Position numbers and translations under genes: made by a program | Notes under the pieces: generated by a model | The model's database searches: none | What the model was told of the DNA's origin: nothing | What the model saw: only the letters and a program-made list of their open reading frames with translations | Shown here: positions 44,456-56,094 of the stretch, piece by piece | Position numbering within the stretch: the stretch's first letter is position 1 | How the letters are laid out: each line of letters opens with the position of its first letter | NCBI GenBank assembly: GCA_000768855.1 | Contig: JRAN01000069.1 | Span: forward strand, 1 to 64,000 | Source of the DNA: Porphyromonadaceae bacterium COT-184 OH4590 | GTDB lineage: Bacteria > Bacteroidota > Bacteroidia > Bacteroidales > Paludibacteraceae | Direction: 5' to 3' | Length of the DNA: 64,000 bases

Positions 44456-45223
44456 TCAATCCCAAAAAGAGGTTAGTGGTGAACTTGCATAGGCTTGTTT
44501 GGATGTTTTGCCGAGTTTTGCTTCGAATGCCATTCGTCCGGCTATTACAGCCAATTTAAAGGCTTCTGCCATCTCCACAGGATTTTTTGCAACGGCAATG
44601 GCGGTATTTACCAATACCGCATCGGCTCCCATCTCCATAGCCAAAGCTGCATCGGATGGTGCTCCTATTCCCGCATCTATTACAACGGGCAGATTGCTTT
44701 GGTCTATTATTATTTCGAGCATATCTCTGGTTTTCAATCCGCGATTGCTACCGATGGGCGAACCCAAAGGCATTACAGCCGCTGCTCCTGTGTCTTCCAA
44801 CAACTTGCACAAAACAGGGTCGGCTTGAATATATGGCAAAACCACAAAGCCCTGTTTTGCGAGTTCTTCGGTGGCTTTGAGCGTCTCTATCGGGTCGGGC
44901 AAGAGATATTTAGGATCGGGGTGTATCTCAAGTTTTATCCAGTTGGTATGCAACGCTTCGCGTGCAAGTTGAGCGGCAAATACCGCCTCTTTGGCATCAC
45001 GTACTCCCGATGTGTTGGGTAGCAGGTGGATACGTTCGTGGTAAAGATGTGTGAGGATATCGTCATCGGCATTATCAAGTTCTACGCGTTTGAGGGCTAC
45101 CGTTACAAGTTCCGATTCTGAGGCAAGTATCGCTTCACGCATCGCGTCGTTCGACGAAAATTTACCTGTGCCTGTAAATAGGCGAGAAGAGAAAATTTTA
45201 TCTGCTATTTTCAATTTTTGCAT
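44456..45223 (-). CDS. thiG: Thiazole synthase
   Basis: ThiG joins deoxyxylulose phosphate, dehydroglycine and the ThiS thiocarboxylate into the thiazole phosphate. The 255-residue (beta/alpha)8 protein carries '[20 protein letters not shown]', '[22 protein letters not shown]', '[18 protein letters not shown]', with the Schiff-base lysine, and '[12 protein letters not shown]' for phosphate binding. Its ATG lies 13 nt inside the end of the thiED fusion gene, so translation is likely coupled. thiH follows. Confidence 0.96.
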   Translation of the reverse strand: MQKLKIADKIFSSRLFTGTGKFSSNDAMREAILASESELVTVALKRVELDNADDDILTHLYHERIHLLPNTSGVRDAKEAVFAAQLAREALHTNWIKLEIHPDPKYLLPDPIETLKATEELAKQGFVVLPYIQADPVLCKLLEDTGAAAVMPLGSPIGSNRGLKTRDMLEIIIDQSNLPVVIDAGIGAPSDAALAMEMGADAVLVNTAIAVAKNPVEMAEAFKLAVIAGRMAFEAKLGKTSKQAYASSPLTSFWD

Positions 45224-47211
45224 TGTTCTATATTTTTATAAATAGTTTGTATGTAATGGTTTATGTCGCTGCTGTTTATTATTGCTCCCGACATAGCTAC
45301 GCCGTGTATGCCACAAGCAATTATCTGAGACACGTGGTTTACTTCAATACCGCCAATGGCGTAAGATGGTAGATCTATATTTTTGATTTTCATTTGTTTA
45401 ACAACGTTGGCTAATCCATCGATACCGAGTATTGGGCTTAGTTTTTTCTTAGTTGTGGTATGGCGAAATGGTCCCACTCCAATATAATCGGCTCCGTTGC
45501 GGTAAGCCTCTGCCACATCGTCGAAGGTGTTGCAGGTGGCACCGATTATTTTGTTTTCGCCCAAAATCTCTCTTGCACGCTCTATCGTTGTGTCCTCTTT
45601 GCCGAGATGAACGCCGTCTGCACCTACCTGCATACATATATCGACGTTGTCGTTAATAATCAATAAAGTATTATATCTTCTACATATTTGAATAGCTATT
45701 CGGGCTTGTCGAAAAAACTCTTTATCGTCCGTATCCTTCATACGTAGTTGTACCAGTTTTATACCTGCCTTGCAGGCAAGTTCCACTTGTTGTGCAATTG
45801 ATATGCTATCCGAATAGTGGGTCAAAAACATTAATTTTATATCCTTTGTTATCATAGGTATATTTGTATGATATTCACTATTAAAAAACAACAATCCTTT
45901 ATTCTCATTTATCTTACGTGCAACATAAATTTGCCCAAACCTTATTGCTTCAGAGATAGATAACCCTTTTGCCATATACGAAGCAATCGCAGTAGAGAGC
46001 ATACAGCCCGTACCATGCTTTTTTTCATCAGACCTCAATACGGTAAAACTCTCAATATCGTTACCCGAAAACAAGATGTCTGTCGATACAGTGTCGTATT
46101 CTGAACAATGACCGCCTTTGAGAAGAATATTTACTTCATATTTTTTAGATAAATATGATAAATGCTCTTTGCTTATATCTTTGTTAAACAGCGAAATAGC
46201 TTCGTCATAATTGGGTGTAATGAGATATACTTTGTTTAATATTGCTTCCAATAAAGCTCTCTTTGTATTGTCGTGAAAAACAAACCCTGAGGAACTACTT
46301 AAGATAGTATCCCAACAGATTTTTGCATAGGGTATCTTTTGGTTTATATAACAACAAATTTCATAAAGTACTTCAAAAGACTCTACTATACCTATTTTTA
46401 TAAAATAGACATCGTTTTGTGAGGCAATAGCATCAATCTGCCGTTTAATCAAATCAATATCAATCCATTGTACATTATAAAACTCATATTGATTTTGTAC
46501 CGTATTAGCCGTATTTACCCCCAAAGCATATACGCCAATGTCGTTTGCCGTTCTAACATCGGCACTTACACCTGCACCCGACGAGGGGTCAAATCCTGCT
46601 ATGCTAAGTATCCGTGGGGTATTGATATTTCGCCAATTACGTATCACATCGGCATATTGTGGTACATCACTCTTGCCCCAAAGACCGCCCAATAGAGCTA
46701 CACCCGAAAACCCCAAATCGAAAGCTCTATAAAGATTATCTTCACATACTCCCCCCAAAGCTAAGATGGGTTTGTGCAATTCGGATAACTTCTCACGTAA
46801 ATACTTTTCGTCAAAAGCCTTTGTGTAGCCCTCTTTGGAAATACTGTCAAAAATCGGACTCAAAAAACATTCCGATACTCTTGGGTGCAATTGCTTCACC
46901 TCTTGAATACTATGACACGATACCGAAATAAATCCATATCTATCAAACTCATTAAACGATTTATAAAGAGTTGAATTCAGATGAATACCTCTAAGACCGT
47001 ACTTTTCGACCAACTCGAAACAGTCGTGTATCACTATCCTACCTCTGTATTTAGGTTCTATCCGTTCAATAAAATCTGCGTAATTATAGGCAGTATAATT
47101 GGGTTTACGCAAGTGTAGCTGCCTCAATCCATTATCAAACAGTAAATTGCAGATGACAGTCTCATCGCAAAAATCATTAGGAAGAGTGATTACAACTATT
47201 TTTTTAGGCAT
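45211..47211 (-). CDS. Three-domain thiamine protein: ThiE/TenI-like, ThiD, ThiE
   Basis: The 666-residue protein combines three modules. Residues 1-190 are a ThiE/TenI-like barrel ('[28 protein letters not shown]', '[22 protein letters not shown]', '[11 protein letters not shown]'). Residues about 200-450 are ThiD, the HMP/HMP-P kinase ('[27 protein letters not shown]', '[20 protein letters not shown]'). Residues about 455-660 are ThiE, thiamine-phosphate synthase ('[18 protein letters not shown]', '[25 protein letters not shown]', '[13 protein letters not shown]', 'YAIGGI'). The protein would phosphorylate HMP and join it to the thiazole. The first domain lacks parts of the ThiE active site and may be a thiazole tautomerase (TenI). 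Confidence 0.9.
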   Translation of the reverse strand: MPKKIVVITLPNDFCDETVICNLLFDNGLRQLHLRKPNYTAYNYADFIERIEPKYRGRIVIHDCFELVEKYGLRGIHLNSTLYKSFNEFDRYGFISVSCHSIQEVKQLHPRVSECFLSPIFDSISKEGYTKAFDEKYLREKLSELHKPILALGGVCEDNLYRAFDLGFSGVALLGGLWGKSDVPQYADVIRNWRNINTPRILSIAGFDPSSGAGVSADVRTANDIGVYALGVNTANTVQNQYEFYNVQWIDIDLIKRQIDAIASQNDVYFIKIGIVESFEVLYEICCYINQKIPYAKICWDTILSSSSGFVFHDNTKRALLEAILNKVYLITPNYDEAISLFNKDISKEHLSYLSKKYEVNILLKGGHCSEYDTVSTDILFSGNDIESFTVLRSDEKKHGTGCMLSTAIASYMAKGLSISEAIRFGQIYVARKINENKGLLFFNSEYHTNIPMITKDIKLMFLTHYSDSISIAQQVELACKAGIKLVQLRMKDTDDKEFFRQARIAIQICRRYNTLLIINDNVDICMQVGADGVHLGKEDTTIERAREILGENKIIGATCNTFDDVAEAYRNGADYIGVGPFRHTTTKKKLSPILGIDGLANVVKQMKIKNIDLPSYAIGGIEVNHVSQIIACGIHGVAMSGAIINSSDINHYIQTIYKNIEQCKN

Positions 47212-47331
47212 AAATCATAAATTATATAAAATAATCAACTGATTGTATCTTTTATTATTTTATATCTTTGTGTGTTTTCACCACAAGATTTGCAAAATAT
47301 AGACTAAAGCAATAAGTGCAACAAATTGGGG

Positions 47332-47339
47332 CAAAGATA
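47332..47339 (-). promoter_or_regulatory. Possible internal promoter -7 element in the thi operon
   Basis: The minus strand reads TATCTTTG followed by C in the 177-nt gap between thiC and the fused gene. It would allow thiED-G-H-F to be made independently of the riboswitch. No -33 TTTG is seen. Confidence 0.4.
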
Positions 47340-47388
47340 ATAAAAAGTGTTTGAAGTGTTTTTTCTTTATGAAAAATTTATTTAATCG

Positions 47389-49167
<1,779 letters not shown>

Positions 49168-49171
49168 TTAT

Positions 49172-49372
49172 TCAACCTCCTTGTGTTGCTTTTATTAATA
49201 AAATTTTTGAATTATCGCTTAGAGTAAATTCCGCCCAATGGCTACGGCTTATCACAACATTATTGACAGCAATGGCAGTATTTGCAGTATCTATCCGTTC
49301 GTCTGTCAAGAGTTGTACTAAGGTAATACCTTCGGCGACGGCAATTGCTTTTCCGTTTAATACAACAGTCAT
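49172..49372 (-). CDS. thiS: Sulfur carrier protein ThiS
   Basis: ThiS is a ubiquitin-fold carrier that delivers sulfur as a thiocarboxylate to ThiG. The 66-residue protein begins MTVVLNGKAIAV and ends with the required GG (residues 65-66). It is the first gene after the TPP riboswitch. Confidence 0.95.
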   Translation of the reverse strand: MTVVLNGKAIAVAEGITLVQLLTDERIDTANTAIAVNNVVISRSHWAEFTLSDNSKILLIKATQGG

Positions 49373-49426
49373 AAAAAATATTTGAATTTAAAATCGGGAG
49401 GCTATCCAAAAGGAAAGAAATCTACA

Positions 49427-49503
49427 ACTCTAATTTCTACGGCGGCATTATCCGCATCAGATTCGAGGGTATAATCTCAGCCCATCTGTATGAGCACCCC
49501 TTA
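49427..49503 (-). promoter_or_regulatory. TPP riboswitch (THI element)
   Basis: Read on the minus strand, the leader shows AGGGGTGC near its 5' end, then GGGCTGAGATTATACCC, GAATCTGATGCGGATAATG and CCGCCGTAGAAA: the CUGAGA and GGAUAAUGCC signatures of the thiamine-pyrophosphate aptamer. It lies about 55 nt before the thiS ATG. No clear terminator is visible between it and thiS, so control may act on translation or by a weak hairpin near 49394-49412. Confidence 0.92.
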
Positions 49504-49519
49504 TTGTTATAATTTTTTG

Positions 49520-49527
49520 CAAAGGTA
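49520..49527 (-). promoter_or_regulatory. -7 element of the thiamine operon
   Basis: The minus strand reads TACCTTTG followed by C, 17 nt upstream of the riboswitch 5' end, exactly where the operon promoter is expected. The -33 box is weak. Confidence 0.6.
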
Positions 49528-49563
49528 ATAATAAAATCGTAAAAATCGTATTTGTGTAAAAAA

Positions 49564-49797
49564 ATATTGCTGTCCGATAAAAATTTTGGATTTGGAAAAA
49601 AAGTATTGTTATCCGATATATTATCAATGATACCAAAGCTCCAATCGTGTTTTTGAGAGGGTATATTGGGGCAGACAGCTCCAAAAAAGCCAAACTGCTT
49701 TTATAATATAAGCCAAGCCCTCTATTAAAAAAGAGGGTGTTTTATATTGTATTACAAAAATTTACTTATATAAAAAATTTTTGTCGGACAGCAATAT
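49564..49797. mobile_element. MITE-like intergenic element, copy B
   Basis: A 24-bp sequence at 49564-49587 (ATATTGCTGTCCGA followed by TAAAAATTTT) recurs inverted at 49774-49797 with a single mismatch. The 234-bp unit has no real gene. Its core (49619-49685) matches copy A at 23715-23788. A CCCTCT...AGAGGG hairpin lies near the right end (about 49719-49738). The flanks are A-rich, so a target duplication cannot be defined. It sits between the clpC terminator and the thi promoter. Confidence 0.65.
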
Positions 49798-49798
49798 A

Positions 49799-49838
49799 AA
49801 AAAACTACCTAAAGAGTATCACTCTAAAAGTAGTTTTT
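49799..49838 (-). terminator. clpC terminator
   Basis: The plus strand reads AAAAACTACCTAAAGAGT, ATC, ACTCTAAAAGTAGTTTTT: a long stem with few mismatches. Read on the minus strand it follows the clpC stop by about 20 nt and ends in T-rich sequence. It abuts the right repeat of the MITE-like element. Confidence 0.85.
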
Positions 49839-49856
49839 ATTTTTGTTTTTTGAGCT

Positions 49857-52388
49857 TTATACTGCACTATTTTCTGTTTTTTTTAATGTGTGCGATACTG
49901 TTTTTTTTCCTATTTCCAGCCCTGTTTTGTCTTCTTTAAGTTCGAGTGTAACTTTTTGATTTTCTTTGATTTTGCCTAACAAAATTCCTTCTGATATAGT
50001 ATCTTCGATATGATTTTGAATAGCGCGTTTCAGCGGACGAGCTCCATACTGTACATCATAACCTTTCTCGAACAGGAAATTTTTGGCATCTTCGGTAAGC
50101 GATAATTCGATTCCTAACGAATTCAAGCGTTTTTTTAGAATATTCAGTTCTACGTCAATGATTTTATAGAGCGACTCTCTGTTAAGTTGGTCGAACATAA
50201 CTACTTCGTCTATTCTATTTAGAAATTCTGGCGAAAAGGTTCTTGTCAAAGCCTTTTTTATAACCGAACTTGCATATTCATTGTCCTGATTTTGATTAGG
50301 TATAGAGAAGCCCACCCCTTTGCCGAAATCTTTCAATTGGCGAGTACCCACATTGGAGGTCATCACTATTATAGTGTTCTTAAAATCTATTATTCGTCCC
50401 AAACTGTCGGTAAGCCTTCCTTCATCCATTACTTGCAACAAAATATTGAATACATCTTGATGAGCTTTTTCTATTTCGTCCAAAAGTACTATGGAATAAG
50501 GCTTGCGACGTACCTTCTCAGTAAGCTGTCCGCCCTCTTCGTAGCCCACATACCCCGGAGGAGCTCCTATAAGACGAGAAACACTGTATTTCTCCATGAA
50601 TTCGCTCATATCTACTCGTATTACCGCATCTTCATTGCCAAACACAGCTTCAGCCAATTTTTTTACCAACAGAGTTTTGCCCACACCGGTAGGACCAAGA
50701 AATATAAATGACCCAATAGGACGATTGGGGTCTTTGAGTCCCACAGAATTACGCCTGATAGCCTTTACAACAGTCTCTATAGCCTTATTTTGTCCTATTA
50801 CTTTGCCTGCAAGCTCGTCGCCCATACGTATAAGTCTTTCGTTGTCAGACTCTTCAAGTCGTTTGATAGGCACACCACTCATCATTGATATAGTCTCCGA
50901 TACGTCGTCGATAGTTATATGTATGCGATTTTTGTCCTCCTCTTTTTGAAATTCGCGTTGCAGTCGGTCAATCTCTTTGGATAACTCTACTATTTTGTCT
51001 CTTATATTTGCCGCTTCTTCAAAGTTTTGTAATCTGGCAGCATCATTTTTTTGACTTTCGAGAGCAAGCACCTCTTTTTCAAGATTTTCGACATTCTGTG
51101 GTGCTTTCATATTTTTTATTCTTATTCTCGAACCAACCTCGTCGAGAGCATCTATTGCCTTATCTGGGAAACATCTGTCGGATATATATCGTCCTGTAAG
51201 TTTTACACATGCCTCTATTGCATCGTCGTCATAAATAACCTGATGATGGTCTTCATAACGATTTTTTATGTTTTTCAGAATAGTTATAGTCTCCTCTTCG
51301 GAGGTAGGCTCCACTATAATTTTTTGGAATCTGCGTTCCAAAGCACCGTCTTTTTCGATGCTTTCGCGATACTCTTTTAGTGTGGTAGCTCCTATACATT
51401 GGAGTTCACCACGCGATAGTGCAGGTTTGAGTATGTTTGCCGCATCCAGAGACCCCGAAGCACTACCTGCCCCTACAATAGTATGTATCTCATCTATAAA
51501 TAGTATAATATTGGGGTTACGTTCTATCTCGTTCATAATAGATTGAATACGCTCTTCGAACTGTCCTCTGTATTTGGTACCGGCTACTATAGAAGCCATA
51601 TCCAATGCTATAACACGCTTGTCAAACAATATCCGTGATACTTTGCGTTGATGTATCCTGATAGCCAATCCTTCTACAATGGCAGTTTTACCTACTCCCG
51701 GTTCTCCTATTAATACAGGATTGTTTTTCTTTCTACGCGAAAGTATTTGCACTAAACGCTCTACTTCTACTTCTCTGCCTACTATGGGGTCGAGTTTGTC
51801 CTCTGCTGCATATCGTGTAAGGTCTTTGCCAAAATTGTCGAGAGCAGGAGTGTCAGAGTTTGACTTTTTGTCAGTTTTCTTTCTTATTTTAGGGCTATTG
51901 TTTTGAGGTTTGTCGTCGTCGTCCTCGTCTTCTTCAAAATCAAACTTAGATTTTGTGGGCGAACTCTCTTTCTCTATAATATGCTCCTTAACAGCATTGT
52001 AGTCGATGTTTTGTTCTTTTAAGCTGTTGTATGCCAAAGAGTTACCGTCTTTCAAGATAGCAAGTAACAGATGTTCGGTATCTACTGCTTTTTGTTGTTG
52101 ATTACGAGCTTCGAGTGTAGCTATTCGTAGTATATTTTCTGTACTTTCTTGTAATAGTATAGACGAAATATACTTTTCGGGAAAATTAGTTAGATTATCC
52201 TCTATATTTTGCTTGGCTTTGGTAATATCGAAGTTCATTTTTTTCAATATCTTCATAGCATTGCAGTTTTCGATTCTAAACATCGAAAGCATAAAATGTT
52301 CGGGAGATATATGTTTGTGTTTCAGGCGTTCTGCCTCCTCCCAACTGTATTGTAATAAGGTTTTTAACTGTTCAGAATGATTTGTCAT
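49857..52388 (-). CDS. clpC: ATP-dependent Clp protease ATPase subunit ClpC
   Basis: ClpC unfolds proteins and feeds them to ClpP. The 843-residue protein has two N-terminal Clp_N repeats (about residues 1-145), AAA-1 with Walker A GEPGVGKT and Walker B '[15 protein letters not shown]', a middle UVR motif ('[26 protein letters not shown]'), and AAA-2 with GPTGVGKT, '[12 protein letters not shown]' and '[18 protein letters not shown]'. A 'GKGVGFS' loop suits ClpP docking. An acidic linker '[10 protein letters not shown]' follows the N-domain. The UVR-bearing middle domain makes it ClpC rather than ClpA or ClpB. Confidence 0.95.
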   Translation of the reverse strand: MTNHSEQLKTLLQYSWEEAERLKHKHISPEHFMLSMFRIENCNAMKILKKMNFDITKAKQNIEDNLTNFPEKYISSILLQESTENILRIATLEARNQQQKAVDTEHLLLAILKDGNSLAYNSLKEQNIDYNAVKEHIIEKESSPTKSKFDFEEDEDDDDKPQNNSPKIRKKTDKKSNSDTPALDNFGKDLTRYAAEDKLDPIVGREVEVERLVQILSRRKKNNPVLIGEPGVGKTAIVEGLAIRIHQRKVSRILFDKRVIALDMASIVAGTKYRGQFEERIQSIMNEIERNPNIILFIDEIHTIVGAGSASGSLDAANILKPALSRGELQCIGATTLKEYRESIEKDGALERRFQKIIVEPTSEEETITILKNIKNRYEDHHQVIYDDDAIEACVKLTGRYISDRCFPDKAIDALDEVGSRIRIKNMKAPQNVENLEKEVLALESQKNDAARLQNFEEAANIRDKIVELSKEIDRLQREFQKEEDKNRIHITIDDVSETISMMSGVPIKRLEESDNERLIRMGDELAGKVIGQNKAIETVVKAIRRNSVGLKDPNRPIGSFIFLGPTGVGKTLLVKKLAEAVFGNEDAVIRVDMSEFMEKYSVSRLIGAPPGYVGYEEGGQLTEKVRRKPYSIVLLDEIEKAHQDVFNILLQVMDEGRLTDSLGRIIDFKNTIIVMTSNVGTRQLKDFGKGVGFSIPNQNQDNEYASSVIKKALTRTFSPEFLNRIDEVVMFDQLNRESLYKIIDVELNILKKRLNSLGIELSLTEDAKNFLFEKGYDVQYGARPLKRAIQNHIEDTISEGILLGKIKENQKVTLELKEDKTGLEIGKKTVSHTLKKTENSAV

Positions 52389-52460
52389 ATAAAATTATTT
52401 CCTTTTTTAGTATTTTGTTATGATGAATCGACCAATAAAATTGTAAATTCATCTAAACTT

Positions 52461-52468
52461 CAAAGTTA
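52461..52468 (-). promoter_or_regulatory. -7 element of clpC
   Basis: The minus strand reads TAACTTTG (TAnnTTTG), 73 nt before the clpC ATG. A TTTG lies 16 nt upstream, somewhat short of the usual 19-21 nt. Confidence 0.5.
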
Positions 52469-52629
52469 TGTAATATCTGTCTTGCAAATAAAGTGCCACG
52501 CTTTTTTGTTGTTGCAAATACGACATTTTGACATATTTTTTTGACAAAAGTTACTAATTAGCAATCAATAAAAATGATTTTTGTAATATTATTGACTGTT
52601 AATGTTTAGGCAATTATTTGATTTCATTC

Positions 52630-52740
52630 TACTGCTATCCAACAAAATTATTCCTTTTAAGCATTGCTTAATTAAGCTGTGCCAAAAAAGCAAAATTAAG
52701 CAACAGGACTAAATCTCCAAAAGAAGACAGCCCTGCTTTT
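52630..52740 (+). repeat. Diverged repeat, possible copy C of the intergenic element
   Basis: TACTGCTATCCAACAAAATTATT (52630-52652) resembles the left terminal repeat of copy B (ATTGCTGTCCGATAAAAATT) at most positions. CTCCAAAAG...CTGCTTTT at about 52709-52732 resembles the CTCCAAAAAAG...CTGCTTTT of copy B, in the same orientation. The rest has diverged, and no right terminal repeat is visible. The remainder of the gap 52469-52782 holds no gene. Confidence 0.35.
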
Positions 52741-52782
52741 GTTTAATGTTTTTGGTTCTCTTGTTTTGCCTAACTTCCAGAA

Positions 52783-53541
52783 CTAAATTCTTGTCTTCCG
52801 CTTCAGTTCAAAGTCTCTACCGAGGTAGTTTGTGCGGACCGTTTCGTTTTCGGCTAACTGTTCGGGTGTGCCTTGAAACAATATTTTTCCCTCAAACAGC
52901 AGATAGGCTCTATCGGTAATAGCCAAAGTTTCATCGACGTTGTGGTCGGTAATGAGTATGCCTATGTTCTTATTTTTTAGATTCCACACTATATCCTGAA
53001 TATCCTGTACTGCTATCGGGTCAACACCTGCAAAAGGTTCGTCGAGCATAATAAAATCGGGCTCTATGGCAAGGCAACGAGCTATCTCGGTACGCCGACG
53101 TTCACCTCCCGATAGGCGGTCGCCTATGTTGGTTCGTACGTGGTCGAGATGAAACTCTGCTATAAGGCTTTCTAGTTTCTCTTTCTGTTTCTGTTTCGAG
53201 AAATTGGTCATCTCCAAAACTCCTTTGATATTATCCTCCACCGACAGTTTGCGGAATACCGATGCCTCCTGTGCCAAGTATCCGATACCTGCACGGGCTC
53301 GTTTATAGACAGGATAGTCCGTTATATTGAGGTCGTTGAGAAATATTTTTCCCGAATTTGGGGTAACAAGTCCCGTGGTCATATAGAAAGTTGTAGTTTT
53401 GCCCGCTCCATTGGGACCGAGTAAGCCCACTATCTCGCCCTGATGCACCTCAATAGAAACATCGTTTACAACCGTGCGTTTGCCGTATGTTTTGTATAGA
53501 TGCTCTGTGCGAAGTATTTTTTCTTGCTTATTTTCAGACAT
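52783..53541 (-). CDS. lptB: LPS export ABC transporter ATP-binding protein
   Basis: LptB drives lipopolysaccharide extraction from the inner membrane. The 252-residue ATPase has Walker A GPNGAGKT (42-49), the Q-loop sequence '[21 protein letters not shown]', the signature '[16 protein letters not shown]' and Walker B '[16 protein letters not shown]', all characteristic of LptB. It ends a three-gene run (DUF151 nuclease, nucleoside transporter, lptB). Its likely permease partner is at 16.4 kb. Confidence 0.94.
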   Translation of the reverse strand: MSENKQEKILRTEHLYKTYGKRTVVNDVSIEVHQGEIVGLLGPNGAGKTTTFYMTTGLVTPNSGKIFLNDLNITDYPVYKRARAGIGYLAQEASVFRKLSVEDNIKGVLEMTNFSKQKQKEKLESLIAEFHLDHVRTNIGDRLSGGERRRTEIARCLAIEPDFIMLDEPFAGVDPIAVQDIQDIVWNLKNKNIGILITDHNVDETLAITDRAYLLFEGKILFQGTPEQLAENETVRTNYLGRDFELKRKTRI

Positions 53542-53571
53542 TTGAGTGCTGTTATTTTTATTGTAATAAAA

Positions 53572-54864
53572 CTAATGCTTTATATCTTGCATAGAATTTG
53601 GATCATGCTTGTGCTTGAATATCAATGCAAAAGATATAGCCACCACTAATGCAAATCCTGCAAAGACAAACCACGATGTTTGCCAGCCGTCAACCTTTGC
53701 CAAAGCGTCGGTTTGAGAGTAAACAAATTTATTTACAACCACTTGTGCGGCAAGCATACCAATGGTAGCCCCAAATCCGTTGGTCATCATCATAAACAAC
53801 CCTTGCGAACTAGCCCGTATCGACCTGTCTGTCTCTTTTTCGACAAATAGCGATCCGGAAATATTGAAAAAGTCGAATGCTATACCGTAAACTATCATAG
53901 ACAGCACAAATGCCCACACGCCTGCGCCGGGGTCGCCTATACCGAACAGCCCAAAGCGCAGCACCCAAGCAAACATCGACATTAACATCACTTTCTTTAT
54001 TCCGAAACGACGTAAGAAGAAAGGAATGAGCAATATACAAAGCGTTTCGCTCATCTGTGAAAGCGATATAAGGGCATTGGCGTTGTTTGCCCCGAAAGTG
54101 TCGGCAAATTCGGGAATTTCTCTAAATCCTTTGATAAAATCGTTTGCATATCCGTTGGTAATCTGCAACATAGCACCGAGCAACATCGAGAAGATAAAGA
54201 ATATAGCCATTTTCTTATCTTTGAACAGTACAAATGCTTTAAGCCCAAGGGCTTCGACAAGCGATTTTTTGCTTTGATTGTTGTTTGTCTCACATTGTGG
54301 CAAGGTAAATGAATAAATTGCCAATATTAGGCCCAATATAGCTGACACAATAAACTGAATAGCAGTATTTTGAAACGCCTCGCCATTTAGTTTTGCAAAA
54401 TTGACAAACAGCATTGAGCAGATAAAACCTATTGTTCCGAATATCCTTATCGGTGGAAATGTTCTGACAATATCTAAGTTAGCCTTGTTGAGCGAGGTGT
54501 ACGCCACTGAGTTCGACAGAGCGATAGTAGGCATATAAAAAGCCACACTCAATGAATAGAGCGTAAAGAGAGGAGCAAAAGCCACCTCTGAACCACTCTG
54601 CAATGCATAATAACCTGCTGCAAACATAAATGCCGCCGCCAGACCATGGCATATACCTAGCAGTCGCTGAGCCTCTACCCACCTGTCGGCAACTATGCCC
54701 ATTATTGCAGGCATAAAGAGCGATACCAAACCTTGCATAGCGTAAAATGTACCGATATTGCTACGCATTGTCTCGAATCCTCCTAAATATGCCCCCATTG
54801 AGGTTAAGTATGCTCCCCAAACGGCAAATTGGAGGAAATTCATTATTATTAGTCTTATTTTCAT
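53572..54864 (-). CDS. Nucleoside:H+ symporter family MFS transporter
   Basis: The 430-residue protein has 12 predicted membrane helices and the NupG/XapB-type N-terminus 'MKIRLIIMNFLQFAVWGAYLTSMGAYLG'. Motifs 'AMQGLVSLFMPAIMGIVADRWV' and 'ALISLSQMSETLCILLIPFFLRRFGIKKVML' are typical of the nucleoside:proton symporter family. It probably imports nucleosides by proton symport. It lies 35 nt after the DUF151 gene, a common neighbour in Bacteroidales, and 30 nt before lptB. Confidence 0.87.
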   Translation of the reverse strand: MKIRLIIMNFLQFAVWGAYLTSMGAYLGGFETMRSNIGTFYAMQGLVSLFMPAIMGIVADRWVEAQRLLGICHGLAAAFMFAAGYYALQSGSEVAFAPLFTLYSLSVAFYMPTIALSNSVAYTSLNKANLDIVRTFPPIRIFGTIGFICSMLFVNFAKLNGEAFQNTAIQFIVSAILGLILAIYSFTLPQCETNNNQSKKSLVEALGLKAFVLFKDKKMAIFFIFSMLLGAMLQITNGYANDFIKGFREIPEFADTFGANNANALISLSQMSETLCILLIPFFLRRFGIKKVMLMSMFAWVLRFGLFGIGDPGAGVWAFVLSMIVYGIAFDFFNISGSLFVEKETDRSIRASSQGLFMMMTNGFGATIGMLAAQVVVNKFVYSQTDALAKVDGWQTSWFVFAGFALVVAISFALIFKHKHDPNSMQDIKH

Positions 54865-54899
54865 ACTAATGATAATTTTGCTTAATTAAATATTTGTGT

Positions 54900-55523
54900 T
54901 TACTCATTGGTATTGAGTGTGTTATCATCTGGTTTGTTTGAATCTTGCTCCTCCTTGTTGTTGCGGCGGTTTATCTCGTCGCGTATGGAGGCAGCCTCCT
55001 CGTAATTCTCCTCATCAACAGCTGTTTTGAGTTCCTCCTCAAGTTCTGCCATCGACATATCTTGTATAGGCATTTTGTTTACCAACATTTCGTTGGGGTT
55101 TGACATAAGGTTCTGGAAAAACTGCTCCACTATATATTTTTCTACAAAAATAGGTGCTCCTACCTCTATTGCAAGAGCCAAAGCATCTGATATTCTGGTA
55201 GTTATTTCCTGTCTATTGCCATCTTGGAATAGTATTATTTTCGAGAATATAACATTGTCTTTTGCTCCGAAAATGATTATTTCGCGAAGCTCTATATTGT
55301 ATAATTTGAAAATGTCGTTCATAACGTTGTATGGCATTGGGCGTTTGAAAAACTTGTTGTTCAGAGCCGCAGCTATAAAATCGGCTTCAAACATACCCAA
55401 CACCACCTTCATTACCCGTTTGCCGTTGGTTTCGCTAAGTTCTATAACGCGGTAATTATTATTGTTTTGTGAGGTGTAAATACTTTTTACGTATACTTGT
55501 ACGAGTTCCCTGTTTTGCTCCAT
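54900..55523 (-). CDS. Bifunctional nuclease family (DUF151) protein with UVR motif
   Basis: The 207-residue protein has a DUF151 domain (residues about 8-140: 'VLGMFEADFIAAALNNKFFKRPMPYNVMNDIF', 'ISDALALAIEVGAPIFVEKYIVEQ'), named for plant proteins with DNase and RNase activity. A C-terminal UvrB/UvrC-type helical motif follows: 'MAELEEELKTAVDEENYEEAASIRDEINRR'. The tail is acidic and disordered. The cellular role in bacteria is unclear. Confidence 0.87.
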   Translation of the reverse strand: MEQNRELVQVYVKSIYTSQNNNNYRVIELSETNGKRVMKVVLGMFEADFIAAALNNKFFKRPMPYNVMNDIFKLYNIELREIIIFGAKDNVIFSKIILFQDGNRQEITTRISDALALAIEVGAPIFVEKYIVEQFFQNLMSNPNEMLVNKMPIQDMSMAELEEELKTAVDEENYEEAASIRDEINRRNNKEEQDSNKPDDNTLNTNE

Positions 55524-55572
55524 TATACTGATTGTTAATGATGTTTTTTGTAAGTTTTGATTGTCTTCTCAA

Positions 55573-55614
55573 AAAAGTTGCGGTTACAAAAATCAATCTG
55601 CAACCGCAACTTTT
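55573..55614 (-). terminator. Terminator of the 83-residue protein gene
   Basis: AAAAGTTGCGGTT (55573-55585) and AACCGCAACTTTT (55602-55614) form a perfect 13-bp stem with a 16-nt loop. On the minus strand it ends in T6 and lies 15 nt after the stop at 55629. Confidence 0.88.
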
Positions 55615-55628
55615 GAATGATTCCACGC

Positions 55629-55880
55629 TTATTTTTTATTATCTAACATTCCGACAGCAATATCGTATATTGTTGTATCGTCCAATGTTACTAATCCACC
55701 GTCTGGACCTGCTTCGAGATGTACGCCAATGGCACCTCCGTCTTTAAAGTTTTGTCCGCCGAAGTAGTTGCGAACCGTTTCCACTTCAAGAGAAAGTCTG
55801 TTTGCTATCTCTTGCATTGCTCCGTTGGGCAGACTATCTTTAAGTCTGCGTAACTCATTAAAACTTATTACTTTACTCAT
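55629..55880 (-). CDS. Small conserved protein with helix-turn-helix-like N-terminus
   Basis: The 83-residue protein begins 'SFNELRRLKDSLPNGAMQEIANRLSLEVETVRNYFGG', which looks like a helix-turn-helix (IANRLSLEVETVRNYF). An acidic strand-like tail follows ('GVHLEAGPDGGLVTLDDTTIYDIAVGMLDNKK'). It may be a DNA-binding regulator; I know no assigned function. It stands alone with its own terminator. Confidence 0.7.
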   Translation of the reverse strand: MSKVISFNELRRLKDSLPNGAMQEIANRLSLEVETVRNYFGGQNFKDGGAIGVHLEAGPDGGLVTLDDTTIYDIAVGMLDNKK

Positions 55881-56094
55881 ATTGTATCTTATTAAGATTA
55901 TTTACTTTTATTTTCAGGTGCTAATTTATAACATTTTATTTATATGGCAAAATTTTTTTGCATTTAATAATAACTTAATCTCTCAAATCATTGTAATGTT
56001 GCTATTATAGGAAGTTAAAAAATATCTGCTTTTGTACTTTTTATGATATAAAAAAACTTTTTTACAAAAGTACATATATATTATATCTATTTTT

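Noticed and set aside
45453-45666. Short ORFs on both strands within the ThiE region
   Set aside because: They overlap the conserved ThiE domain in other frames and carry Cys/Arg-rich nonsense composition.
47263-47270. TATCTTTG on the plus strand as a promoter
   Set aside because: It points into the 3' end of thiC in antisense direction with no plus-strand gene downstream.
49457-49693. 78-residue minus-strand ORF
   Set aside because: It runs through the TPP aptamer, the thi promoter and the MITE-like element; the apparent peptide similarity to a 60-residue ORF at 23653-23835 reflects the shared DNA repeat.
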